Positions 44,453-54,997 of a stretch of DNA of 64,000 nt are shown one piece after another. Source of the stretch: Nemertoderma westbladi (Eukaryota; Xenacoelomorpha; Nemertodermatida; Nemertodermatidae). The stretch covers positions 1-64,000 of the forward strand of contig JAUCBJ010008016.1 of NCBI GenBank assembly GCA_032718475.1, written 5' to 3'. Both the position numbers and the translations under genes were made by a program. The notes under the pieces are model-generated. The model was not told the origin of the DNA. It saw nothing but the letters and a program-made list of their open reading frames with translations, and searched no databases. Positions within the stretch are counted from its first letter, which is position 1. Each line of letters starts with the position of its first letter.

Positions 44453-44704
44453 TGGCTGAAGTAAATCTCATAATACAAACAATATCCGGGTTATAGGTTG
44501 CGGGCACGATACGACAGTGTGGGGGACGTGAGTTAAACAGAGCCGAATAGATTAATGATGTTATCTACTCATATAGCTATGAAGGGTATTTACCAAGTTG
44601 GAGTTATTGCCAAGTATTGACTTACTGATAAAAGGTAATGCAATAGTTATAGTTAGTGATATGAGTAATAATGAAATTCGGTTGTGGTAGCAAGGTGGCG
44701 CAAA
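44453..44704. repeat. Dispersed repeat, copy A (~250 bp)
   Basis: Nearly identical to 45838-46087: shared 'aatctcataatacaaacaat' at the left, 'gtgggggacgtgagttaaac' in the middle and 'cggttgtggtagcaaggtgg' at the right, with two or three small indels. No terminal repeats were recognised; unclassified. Confidence 0.85.
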
Positions 44705-45248
44705 ACAAATCCATAATGAAAAACAATTAATCCAATATTGTAATATCAAACTACGAATTTTAATACGAAAATCGTAACCCATAAACCGATGTTTGAGCGA
44801 TTTCTATGCCCTAAAGATAGGCTGTCTGGATTAACGGTCGGGGGCGGGCTAATAATTCAGATCTTTGTAGGGCTCTAGTGGAACAAAGTTTATTGACTCA
44901 TGGATGAGACCGAGACAGATTATTTGTCTCAAGAGGTTGCCCTAGTGTGACCCTTAACTGCAGTATTATATAGGCCGCCAAGGCCAAGGTCACGTATACA
45001 TTTTAACATTAAGTGGACCGCGTCCTTCTAGGTTCCCTACTGCGGCACTATGAACAAGGACTTCGCTCTAACTTCTTTGTTTCAGCCAATTAGGCAACTG
45101 GAGACCCTTCGGTCTGTGCCACACTACTGTAAAAGGCAAACCGTCAATGTACGCAGCTAAAATCCAAAACAAGCTGTTTTCCCAACGACCAGTTTATCAG
45201 TGTGAGGCCGTTTGGATATTTACTATCATTTCTGCTTGAGTCCCGTGG

Positions 45249-45433
45249 GTTGGGTGAATTCTTAGCCCGCGGGTATTCTTAGCCCGCGAGTTAGTAAAGG
45301 AGCGGGTTTGGCGTATTGGGGGAACCAAAACAATAAACGTTCTTGTTTTGCGGGCTAAGAATACCCACGGGCTAAGAATACTCGCGGGCTAAGAAAACCC
45401 ACGGGCTAAGAATTCTCGCGGGCTAAGAATTCC
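45249..45433. repeat. Foldback of 17-bp units (two inverted against five)
   Basis: Right arm (45350-45433): five units of GGGCTAAGAATACYCRC, alternating CCCAC and CTCGC ends. Left arm (45251-45290): two to three units in reverse orientation (ttcttagcccgcg). The loop is about 60 bp. Arms of unequal unit number fit expansion inside a foldback or MITE-like element; no transposase. Confidence 0.8.
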
Positions 45434-45837
45434 CCACAAGACCTGCCCACGCAGAGCGAGTTTCTCATTTAGGTGAAGTAGAAATTCAAACCTTTGGTCC
45501 AGAATACAAAATATAACGAGACATATTGGGGGGAAATTGATGAATTACAGTATAATATCCCATCTTGCAGAAGAAACATTGTTACAAATGTCATTAAGAG
45601 GAAGGAGCAGCTTACACTGGCATGGCACAGTGGCACAGTGGTGGTGGCACAGACTAATTTTTGTTCGTAAACAAAAACTGTACTGTACTTGTACTCAAAC
45701 AGCCATTTGAGCATCACTATTTACCTAAACAGGATTCCATTTTGAGTGCGTCGATAGTCCCCCTAATCCTTATAATTTCTTCATGGTATGATCTCGGCGT
45801 TATTGCTATCTTAAACCCGGAAGTTAGCGAGACACAA

Positions 45838-46087
45838 TTAGCTGAACTAAATCTCATAATACAAACAATATCCGGGTTATAGGTTGACGGCACGACAGTG
45901 TGGGGGACGTGAGTTAAACAGAGCCGAATAGATTAATGATGTTATCTACTCGTATAGCTATGAAGGGTATTTACCAAGTTGGATTTATTGCCAAGAATTA
46001 TTGACTTACTGATAAAAGGTAATGCAATAGTTATAGTTAGTGATATGAGTAATAATGAAATTCGGTTGTGGTAGCAAGGTGGCGCAA
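45838..46087. repeat. Dispersed repeat, copy B (~250 bp)
   Basis: Second copy of 44453-44704 in the same orientation, directly followed by the inverted LINE-tail relic at 46126-46262. Confidence 0.85.
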
Positions 46088-46125
46088 CACATACCATGAC
46101 AACTTTCCAAAAAAAATATATAATC

Positions 46126-46262
46126 GGCATGCTGCATTGTAGCTGCATTAGGAATGCTATGCTGGCTTAATGTACCGAACAAATTACGTAACACAACTCC
46201 CTATCACCAATGACTTCAAATCTTCGAAGCCTCTCAAAGACCAAGAAAATCATGACAAAATT
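46126..46262 (-). pseudogene. Relic of a LINE RT C-terminal tail (inverted copy)
   Basis: Reverse complement resembles 46975-47095, including 'ggtgatagggagttgtg' and 'atgcagcatgccgat'. Decayed; only a 'GDREL' scrap is readable. Confidence 0.55.
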
Positions 46263-46879
46263 GGGGGACGCTGCAAACTTCGCCCTCAAAATAAGTGTTT
46301 AACAACCTCGTTTATTATTTTGGTTAGAAACCTGTAACCCATCGCGGCATCGTGTCTGTAACCCATCGTGTCTGTAACCTGCTCCTTTCCCCCAATCGGG
46401 CGAAGGTTGGACGCGGGCGAAGATTGACCCATCCGTAGTAGGCAAGGTTCCATAACGTATAAGGTATAATATGTATGTCCCTGCAGGTCGGATGCCCAAT
46501 TGTTACAAGGTATGGAAGGTACAAATATTATATAAAACAGTTCAACTTATGTTTGGTTATAGTTTTCACATTATAGACATTTGGAATTTTTTATTACTCT
46601 ATTTAAAACTATCAGTAAAGTTGTAGATATGAAGGGGGTAATTTTGTTATAAAAAAAAGTTTTTCAAAACGACAAATCTGATGAGCATGATATCGTCAGT
46701 GATAATTGTAATTTAAGAAACTAACTATACCGCTCGTGAAGACTTCTCACCCTCCGTGGTTTCCTACTAAACAATCTGTTAGACCCCCAGTATTAAAGAC
46801 TGTGATTGTGTAAATAGAATTTGGGTAAAAATTGTTTAGTGATCGACCTTGTTTCCATGAGGTTGCCGTGAGGACCAGC

Positions 46880-47064
46880 CAGTGCATAATCTTGTACTTT
46901 GGTAGCCTCATGGAGTGAATAAGCATGGTGGACAGTCCATGACTTTCTTGAGACGCATCTTAAAGGACACTGGCCTTGAAGATTTGGATGATCTAGCAAA
47001 TGTCATGGGTGATAGGGAGTTGTGGCGGTGCAATTTTGTCGATAAGCCGGCACAGCATTCTTAA
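46880..47064 (+). pseudogene. Relic of a LINE RT C-terminal tail
   Basis: The frame reads PHG-x4-GG...'TFLRRILKDTGLEDLDDLAN', then 'VMGDRELWR', ending TAA at 47062-47064. This is the closing motif of many animal LINE ORF2 proteins (PHG...GRP...L..DTGL...M.DR..WR). A TAG lies just before PHG and upstream is unreadable, so it is a fragment of a LINE different from the one at 20427. Confidence 0.65.
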
Positions 47065-47527
47065 AAATGCAGCTGCAATGCAGCATGCCGATCCTAGTAG
47101 TTGTTTCCATGGATTGGAGGGCACTTTTAATTTTCCAGTTTTTATTTCTCAACTATTTCATGATAAATATAATTGCGCCAGGAAGATTCTGAAACATTAT
47201 ATAATAACTGAAAATTAAATAAAAGGCATTAAAATTAATTATTGGCTTGCGATTTTAAAATATTTGAATACCTTTTAATATATTTTTATTATATGTCTCA
47301 GTGCAATATCTTCATACATAAAAATACATTCTTGGCGTTTTTCTGTTTCTTCTTAATCTTACAAGTACGAAGTCAAAATTATTTCAGCGAAAAAATAACA
47401 TTTCAACATTACAATGGAAACGCGAATGTCGTCCTATATTGTTTAAATTAAACATATATACAGAGAGAACAACATACTGACATAGTAAAAGGTGAAAAAG
47501 AAATAATAATAAAGGATTGACTAGTGA
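47065..47527. other. AT-rich sequence left of the BEL/Pao insertion
   Basis: No gene or structured element seen. Ends in the target duplication atttg (47528-47532). Confidence 0.5.
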
Positions 47528-47532
47528 ATTTG

Positions 47533-48713
47533 TGTTCGCGCTTTTGAAGACCTTTAGCAGTTTAACCTGCCAAAATTTATATGTCTTTTAGTTAATTAAC
47601 ACACCTTTAGCATACGACAATATTTTATGCTAATAAACAAAACATTAGCCGAAGCCAGCCCATGCGCGATCATTCACCCGATGGATCTACACCCGGGAGG
47701 CTGAATTCGGATGCTTAGATTTTATTATTGCAGTGTAAGGTTGCAGTGTAAGCCTACTGTATTATTCGATTGATCGCTAATATGTAATTTCTGACAGATA
47801 TTATTAACTTTCGGGAAATATTAACAGTTCCTTTAGGACGTGGCGCTCTATCTATTTAAACAGAGCTAGGACTTATACTAAACGCAACGATAAGGCTTAT
47901 GATTAAAGTATAAGTCGCATTCTTTAGGAAATGCTTTGTTACCAGTCACATCACACTCACAATCATGCACACTATTCTGCCGACCGTCAGTATATTTGAT
48001 CACACATAAAGAGAACAGCAATTGACTCAGGTAGTGTCTACTAAATAACATTAGATTCAATACACACCACATTGATATAAATCGCAATTGTTATATATAG
48101 CCGGTCTCTCTAACCTGTAGTGTATCAAGAAATTGGGAAATTTGGGTGATTTATCAATATTCTCCAAATGACAATATTTCATCAACAAATCGATACAATT
48201 AATAACTGACGGTAAATAGCAGTACAAACAATATGATTAGTGCAATTAAATTAAGTGAGGTAACACTGCCGGTAACAGTTATACTTTCTATAATCTAAGC
48301 AGTTTTACTAGAGTTGTTCCAAAAGCCGGTGTTATGGCGAAAATGGGAACACAACAACAGAAACATGTGACTACTGCTCTATATGAAGATACCAAAAACT
48401 CTTATTCCACGAAGCCCCGTTCAACACAGAGGATGAGCATAGAGATAGGAAATTCAGTTCAGTAGCGCTGGGATAGGTCGAAATCAACGCCCACGCAAAT
48501 TCTATTGGCCGACACGGGCAGCAAGGCTAAGGCAACCTCTCTAAGCTAGTTGGCCGATTAAACTGAGCCCAGATATCTCCGTATAGCACATCAGCCAATA
48601 AGCTGGTAGCTTGCACTATTTTAGTTATAAATCCCTTTGAGAGTATTCTAGCGACTGGGGGGGAACTGGCCAGCAAAGGCAAACGTATCAGTTATCCCAC
48701 AAAAGCTTTTACA
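47533..48713 (-). repeat. 3' LTR of copy 3 (1181 bp)
   Basis: TGTTCGCGC...CTTTTACA, matching 57184-58364 base for base as far as compared. The minus-strand sequence just before it (rc of 48714-48730, ending GGGAGCGG) is a possible short polypurine tract. Confidence 0.95.
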
Positions 48714-48799
48714 CCGCTCCCAGAAAATGGGATTTAAGTCTATAAAATATACAAAATCACAGTTTCTCAAATACGAAAATACTCTAAACAGTTAGTCTT

Positions 48800-49507
48800 T
48801 CATGCGCGGACGGCGTTTACGCAGTTTTTTAAAGCTAGCCAGAGTCTTTTTCTCTTTGGGGCGAGCCACTTTACAAGGAGGGCTATAACTCCTGGGTGAA
48901 GGGTGCAATATGATTGCATCAGAGGGTATAGGATTATGGTCGGTGTATCCGCCAGTCGAAGTGCCGAGTTGATTGACATCAACGTCGGGGAGAGGGGTCT
49001 AACGGCTTTGAGAGCTCGTTTCAAGACAGCCGCTCTTACGGGTCCTTTACGAGTGGTCTGAACGAGGGCCGTGGATGGACCATAGGCAGTTAGAAACTTC
49101 CTTGGTTTAATGGTTCTTTCCAACTCGCGTTCGCGGGCTCGGTACTCGTAAGGCCGTCGATATACTTCCTGTAACTCGGGGTGTGAGTTGACAAATAAGT
49201 CTCCATAGGCCGGATCTTGACGGATAAAGTTTATTAAGTTGTAAGAATTGATGTCACTCGGATTAATGCTCCTGAGAAATTTGCGTACATATTTGGTTGA
49301 AATACATTCTCCAACGCGCTTCAGTAGTTCATAACTTGATAGGCGTGATTTCTGCTCGACGGAGGCAAACAAATAAGGATGGAACGCATAAACTCTTTCG
49401 TAAGCGCGTCGAGGGTAATAGCGATGGCGTGAATCACAATGTAAATCAGCGCTCGCTTCCCAAGCTCTGATGTAACGTAGTGTGATCATTTCATCTACGC
49501 TTTCCAA
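48800..49507 (-). CDS. Accessory gene piece 3: helical, basic C-terminal part (235 codons)
   Basis: The frame is open from about 49540; the only upstream start in this frame is TTG, and the first ATG is codon 7. The protein is basic and aromatic-rich ('RRAYERVYAFHPYLF', 'SSYELLKRVGECISTKYVRKF') with a Lys/Arg-rich end. It aligns by pattern with accessory residues 728-815. It overlaps the end of piece 2 in a different frame; at the overlap a TTT codon precedes the TAG. Confidence 0.5.
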   Translation of the reverse strand: MESVDEMITLRYIRAWEASADLHCDSRHRYYPRRAYERVYAFHPYLFASVEQKSRLSSYELLKRVGECISTKYVRKFLRSINPSDINSYNLINFIRQDPAYGDLFVNSHPELQEVYRRPYEYRARERELERTIKPRKFLTAYGPSTALVQTTRKGPVRAAVLKRALKAVRPLSPTLMSINSALRLADTPTIILYPLMQSYCTLHPGVIALLVKWLAPKRKRLWLALKNCVNAVRA

Positions 49508-49514
49508 ATCGTTA

Positions 49515-49841
49515 CTAAAAAGGGCAATCGAAACTGGCGCGTCCCTTTAGTTGACAATGGTGACATTGAGTCATAAATTGAGGGCAAACCGCAAAAATGT
49601 GCAAGTTATTGAGTCTGTAATACGCGCAATAAATTTCCATCGTCGGTTGTTCGTGGAAATAGGAACAGCGGACGTCTGTGTCCATGGGCGTAACATGGTC
49701 TCTCGATGCGCATAACCGACAACGTTGCCGAGAAACATAGTTGGCATGGCGATAATCGTACGCAGTGAGACACTGTGGACTTTGATACCATTCTAGGAGG
49801 TAATCGTTGTCGTTGTTCCGGGCGCGATAGGCTGAATCTCC
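49515..49841 (-). CDS. Accessory gene piece 2: Cys/His-rich segment (108 codons, no ATG at start)
   Basis: Lies between the TGA at 49842-49844 and a TAG at 49515-49517, in the same frame as piece 1. Contains CRLC, YCAYY, VCP and CHHC-x4-R-x4-C, spaced like the two knuckles of the 866-aa protein but with two zinc ligands replaced. Too short and start-less to appear as a conventional gene. Confidence 0.55.
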   Translation of the reverse strand, partial: GDSAYRARNNDNDYLLEWYQSPQCLTAYDYRHANYVSRQRCRLCASRDHVTPMDTDVRCSYFHEQPTMEIYCAYYRLNNLHIFAVCPQFMTQCHHCQLKGRASFDCPF

Positions 49842-50240
49842 TCAGATTCTAGGCATATTGGTTCGTACTCCCAGTCTGTTACGAATAGAATTTTCGTGAT
49901 CTATTCTCGGTTTATCGTTACGACGCCGCTGGGTATGATATTTAAATAGAACCATTTCCCCTTCGGTGTCTACATCGTCCGTATCATGTAAATCGATAGG
50001 ATGGCCGGTAGTTAAGAAGTCCATATACGTACCATTACGATGCGTATAGCGAGCGGTTAATTTTCGATAGTCCAATTCACGCGTAAGTTGCTCTTGGGAC
50101 ATCGGCGGTTCGATATAACGACCATCGTCCTCCGTAATAGTCGGATCGGCTTCACCGCGTATCAAGCTATCCACAAACGCTTGTAAAGGTAGAGTATATC
50201 GCTCTCTAATACCAAGGTCATCTTCTATCAATTCCGTCAT
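49842..50240 (-). CDS. Accessory gene piece 1 (132 aa)
   Basis: ATG start at 50240. Acidic and charged, with no recognisable domain until the last 30 residues, which match accessory residues 590-620 (ENSIRNRLGVR). Ends at TGA 49842-49844; the frame continues open beyond it. Confidence 0.55.
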   Translation of the reverse strand: MTELIEDDLGIRERYTLPLQAFVDSLIRGEADPTITEDDGRYIEPPMSQEQLTRELDYRKLTARYTHRNGTYMDFLTTGHPIDLHDTDDVDTEGEMVLFKYHTQRRRNDKPRIDHENSIRNRLGVRTNMPRI

Positions 50241-51863
50241 ATCTGCTATCTGAGTTTATTAATATCAGTATGAGTTAATATTTAGGCAAGCGGGCGTCGC
50301 TGCCTACTAGTCTTTGCCCCCGGACAGTGGGTTTCTCAGCGCCGATGTACCGTGGTCGCGGTGTTTACGCCAACATGTAGCAACAGCACGACAACGATAA
50401 CCGGCACAAGTCCCACCACTGTCCGTCCCAAAAGCTTGAATCCACTTGAGGTTATCTCGGTAGAGTTAGGGCTATTTTACAATTGCGATTAGCTACTGTA
50501 AACACACTTTAGTAGTAACATTCACCTATAAACGCACAAATTCCATACAATCATTACTTATTGCACACATGCATGCCATTTGTCCGTTAGTCAGTGTCTT
50601 CCAGAATGTCACGTTATTACTATGTATCCTTGGATACTAATAGTGCGCTATGTATTCTCTTATGCTACGCAATGGGGCAAGCTTTTTATTGTTCCTTTAA
50701 CTTGCTTCTAATTCTAGCGTGGGTGTTGCCATGGTGACATTATGGAAAACTAGCGGTAGAATTAGGGTAATTCTCATGCATACAGATCTGGGATGTTATT
50801 TAATAGTAATTCTTTAATTGTCAATATCCTCTTTATGCATGATTTTATAAATTTTATCGGCTATTGACTATATATTGGAGATTCTCGCACTCTAGTACAC
50901 TCAATATGAATCTCCGCTCCCATGATCTATTAATTACTGGAATTTTGGGAATGTTATAAATTGCACAAATGACAATTTATGAAATTCATTTGAATATGAA
51001 TTTAAATTTATTCCCTCGAATTTTATTATTTGATGTTAAATTGGCACAAATTTTATTCCAGAGCATATCTGGGGACTTAGGATCCTTAATTCTATAAAAT
51101 CGTCCTTTTAAGAGTATCGGTAAGTGCTGCGATATCTTAATTGACTAGAAATTTTAAAGGATCGGAATTTTACAGATTTTAATAAATATTAAATTAATAT
51201 TTTGGATGGGCACCGATTTATTCCAGAACTTGTCTGGGGACGTTAACCACTGATTCTAGAATTTGTCTTTCAAGTATATCGGTGGGTGCCACGATATCTT
51301 AATCGACTAGAATTACAGATGGTCAAAAAGTTTAACAGATTTATTTGCGATTTACGCCACTGTTAGAGGGACATCACGCTACTATATGTATTATTTAATA
51401 TAAGGTAGAAGAGCAATATCGCACGAAGCAATGTCAGTGTGAAGAGGCAAGTCGTTTCCAAGGTCTACCCAGAGCTTGGTTTAGCCGAGACACGAGGATC
51501 TGAACTTTGCATTCCTAATACTCTGCCTACCAATAATACTTAAATATAGTAGTGGCTTTATTGTACTTTAAGAAGTACTGACATGTCATCTTACTATAGT
51601 CTCGCATTTATAATATAATACGGACAGTAAGGAAAGAGAAAAATAATTATTTCTCGCCGTCGCACTAAATATATATTATAAGTAATTACGTACGTAATAA
51701 ACACTAATATATTGCACTAATCTACTAAATAATCACTAAAATAACATTCTACTAAATAAAATTAAAGGAAATGATTATAATAAAATTACATAATAATACA
51801 TACATAAATATAAAATAAAAACAAATATAAAATGATATAGTCACACGCCCACTCCATATGTTA
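50241..51863 (-). other. Spacer between gag and the accessory gene of copy 3
   Basis: No supportable ORF. AT-rich, with two related stretches near 51060-51140 and 51220-51310 ('ggcac.gatttattccaga', 'tgccacgatatcttaat'), i.e. a diverged direct repeat of about 170 bp. The last 320 bp match copy 1. Confidence 0.55.
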
Positions 51864-54800
51864 TTATGTTATGGAGTCCCTAGATATTTGTCGGATTAGG
51901 GAAGTGGTCGTAGGAAGAGTATCTTGCCTTCCATAGTTTCCGGACAGTTTTTGGTCTCTTTCCAGTAAACATAAACGACCAGCTGGGTGATTGGGTTGTC
52001 GTGTTACTTTCTCCGCTCCCTTGGCCTGTCTAATCTCAGCCGAGTTAAGGTGGGGAGGCCATTCATCTTCTTCTTTACTTAGGGAGTCGGGTCCACCTAA
52101 CCAGCCGGGAGTATCTATCCGTTCTTGAGGAGTCGCTCCTCTGGAAGCGATGTCGGCTAGATTAATCATCTCGGGGCGATGTCTCCATTGATCTTCATTG
52201 GAGTTAATATCGTCATTATCTGAGGAGTATGGTGTTCCCTCAGTTAGTTCGTCCACTTCACTGCTCTCCACTTCCCAACCATTTATCTTGCATATTCTTT
52301 CTGGTGGTAGTCTCTCTTCGAGAGTTCTGCGGGAAGGGCCAGTAAAGTACCAACCTACTCTAGTTCTTACCGCATAGGTTTGTAGTGGCTGCGGTTGAGC
52401 AGGTCGTTTTTCCAATGTCTCGAGCGCCTCGTGCGCGTTTTGGCCGATAAGTATTTGCACTCCAGGATAATCCGTCTGGAATCGAGGTATTTTAAGTTGT
52501 TGGATGCTCTTGTCCTCGTTCCAGTTATAAGGCTCTACTTGGGTATTAGCGAAGTTCTTTATAGCTACCATTTTTACTGACCTTATACTTTGTTCTCCTA
52601 ATTTATCCTGTGGGGTGGACAACGCACCTACATAGTAATCTGCCGTTATGGTAGATTTCCAAACCTGTATAACTCCTGACATATTTAACTTAGTTCGGAA
52701 TTTGGGTTGTCCAGCAAAGATGTCTTCGGCTAGTTCTTGATCGATGAATGTTCCTGTACTGCCGGAGTCAAGGAGGGCATTCACTATGTAACTTTTGTTA
52801 GGACCCTGAACTCTTACCTGCACTACAGGAAATTCTCTGATTCCTACGTTGGAAGTTGAAGGTTTCCAGGATGGTTGTCTGTCAAAGTTAGTTGGGGAGA
52901 ACTCATTGTCGGTGTCCTTTTCGTAAGTAAGTGCTCGATACACTGCGGTATTTATTAGGTAACAGGATTCGTTGGCGTCGGAGAATTCGTCCGTATAGAA
53001 TCCTTCCCACTCAGAACTTTGGTCAGTGTCGTTCACATCACTGAATTGGACATGTGATTTGGGCTCACTTACCTGACTCGGGCTGTTTCGTTCGAATTCA
53101 CTTTGTAACAAGATGTGATGTTTCGCACCGCACTTTGCACACTTTATGTCGGAGTAACAGGTTCGCCGCTGGTGTCCGCGTCTGAGGCAATTATAGCATA
53201 ACCGCTTGTCCCACACAACTGTACGTCTGTCTACAAGGGATTTCTTTAGGAATTCCGCACACGCACTCAAACGGTGGGGCCCGTCGCACAGCGCACAGTT
53301 GGGTTTAATGTTACTCACCTTATTTTGGGTGACGTTATGCACTCTAGTTCTTTCTTCAGGCTTTCTTCCATGTACTCTGTTAGGAAACTGAAGAGGAGTC
53401 TTAGCAACCTGTTCTCTCCTGTCATGGGTTCGAGCTTTAGATTTACTTACGTCCTTTGAGGTCTTGTTAACATAGTAAAATTTCTCGGTGTCTTTCCCGC
53501 TGTCTTCTTCTTGAGAAGCTTGGCTTTCGCCGTCATCAGTATAACACACCGGTGTTACTCTTCTCCTAGAAACGGGTTTCTCACTTACCTTATTTTCCGG
53601 TGTTTTCTCTTTGGATTGCTTTAGGAGTTGTAATTTCACTTCGCCATCCAAGAATGACATGAGATCAGCCATGGTAGGGTCTCGTTGTTGTTGTTCCATC
53701 GTATATAACACCTTCTTGTCCCAGCGTGTACCTACTCCACCCTTGGGCAAAGTAGATGCTAAGGCTCCTACAACCATAGAATTCTGGTATTCATGAGACT
53801 TACCTAACCAATCTAGTTGTCTACAGATCTCCTGAATCTCATCGGAAAACTCTATAATCCCGCTGCTAAGAAACTTTCGGGGGGCCATTAATTTCGCATA
53901 TAAATACCTAGCTATGTTATTCCTATTACCATACCTGATGTTTAGTGTATCCCAAACTTGTCTTAATCCATCTGGATGTCCAATAAATTTTAACGCCATT
54001 GACTTGGGAGGTCCTTCCAAGCACTCGATGAGGAATCTAAGTTTCTCTCCGTTGGATAACACAGAGTTCTGTATGTTATCTTTATAATATTCATTAAAAG
54101 GTAACCATTTCATCTCATCTCCATTGAACTTGACTATCTCTCCAACCTTTACCGCTTGACGGGCTTCGGTTCTAGCCATTTGACGCGTAAAACTTTCTTG
54201 GGCCATCGTGTTATTGAATATCGAGTTATCGGTATATAAATTTCTCGGATTATTATCAGGTCTATTGGGAATGTCATTAACAACAGGCGTAAAATCACCC
54301 TTAATAGGGTTTGCTATAGGAGTTTCTACTTCACTAGCATTATAGATGCGTGTAGGCTCCACACCTTGCGCATGTAATACTTCAGACCTAACAGGCTGAC
54401 ACACTGTTACAGGGGTTATTGGTATTCCCTTTTGTAGGTTGACTAATTTGTCGCATTCTAGTGCGATACTTTGCTGCACTTTTTGCAACTCTAACCTACT
54501 TTCCCTTACTGTTCCCTTGAGCTGCTGAACAGTCTCTTCCATTTCCCTGACCTGCTGAGAGGAGCACAAACAGTGTTCCCTCAGCTCATCTCCCGTCGTC
54601 CCTCAGCTACCCACTCAACCGCCGAAGCGGGAGTCGCCAACGTAGTAGCGGGCGAGCGAGAGACGACGGGCGATAAATTCTTGATACCTCGCTCGGCGTC
54701 CAGGACGGGTTCGGACTCGGGAACAGTCCTACTGGGCACAGGTAGTCTTCTGGTTTGTTTCTTCAAGTACTCTTGTTTCGCCTGAAGGTTTTCCAGCTCT

Positions 54801-54997
54801 AGTTGGATAGTCGCTTCAGACGTCTTCCGTTCTGCTTCTGCCACTGCCTCTGCCGCTTTTCTTTCTGCTTCTGTTGCTGCTACTTTTCTTTCCGCTTCTT
54901 TTCTGTCTTCTCTCCTTTCAAGACACTGTCCAAGTCGACGACTCATTCTAAAACCCTCTAAGAGACTATCTGACAATGTTTGTGTTGTGTCAGACAT
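51864..54997 (-). pseudogene. Gag-protease of copy 3, frameshifted, RT/IN deleted
   Basis: Codons from ATG 54997 to 54581 (138 aa, coiled coil) and then 54569 to 51864 (about 900 aa) in another frame. Against copy 1, 16 bp are missing near 54585 ('cagctcatctcc' against 'cagct...acccatctcc'), which breaks the frame. The downstream part keeps the DUF1759-like region, the Cys/His clusters (CYNC-x4-H-x4-C) and protease ALLDSGS, then jumps to 'ADIASRGATPQ' at the same point as copy 1. A second, larger deletion takes it straight to 'AGRLCLLE', removing the integrase scrap that copy 1 retains. Confidence 0.85.

Larger units (their letters stand above)
48800..50240 (-). pseudogene. Broken accessory gene, homologue of the 866-aa ORF C-terminal third
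   Basis: Three pieces read in order on the minus strand: 50240-49842, then one in-frame TGA, 49841-49515, then a TAG with a frame change, and 49507-48800. Matches to 34992-37592: ENSIRNRLGVR / ENILRKSLAFR; DYLLEWY / DRRLEYY; CRLC / CGDC; YCAYY...H...VCP / YCPYC...H...VCP; CHHC-x4 / CTTC-x4; then an aromatic-x-F-x-P...L...LL...G...V-R-x-L pattern. The RNase D-like half has no counterpart. The first knuckle has lost its second Cys (Tyr) and the second its His (Arg). Position (pol side to 3' LTR) is the same in both elements. Confidence 0.65.

Noticed and set aside
49512-49525. Heptamer resembling a -1 frameshift slippery site (CCCTTTT on the minus strand)
   Set aside because: The -1 frame reaches a stop within eight codons; the next ORF is in the other frame.
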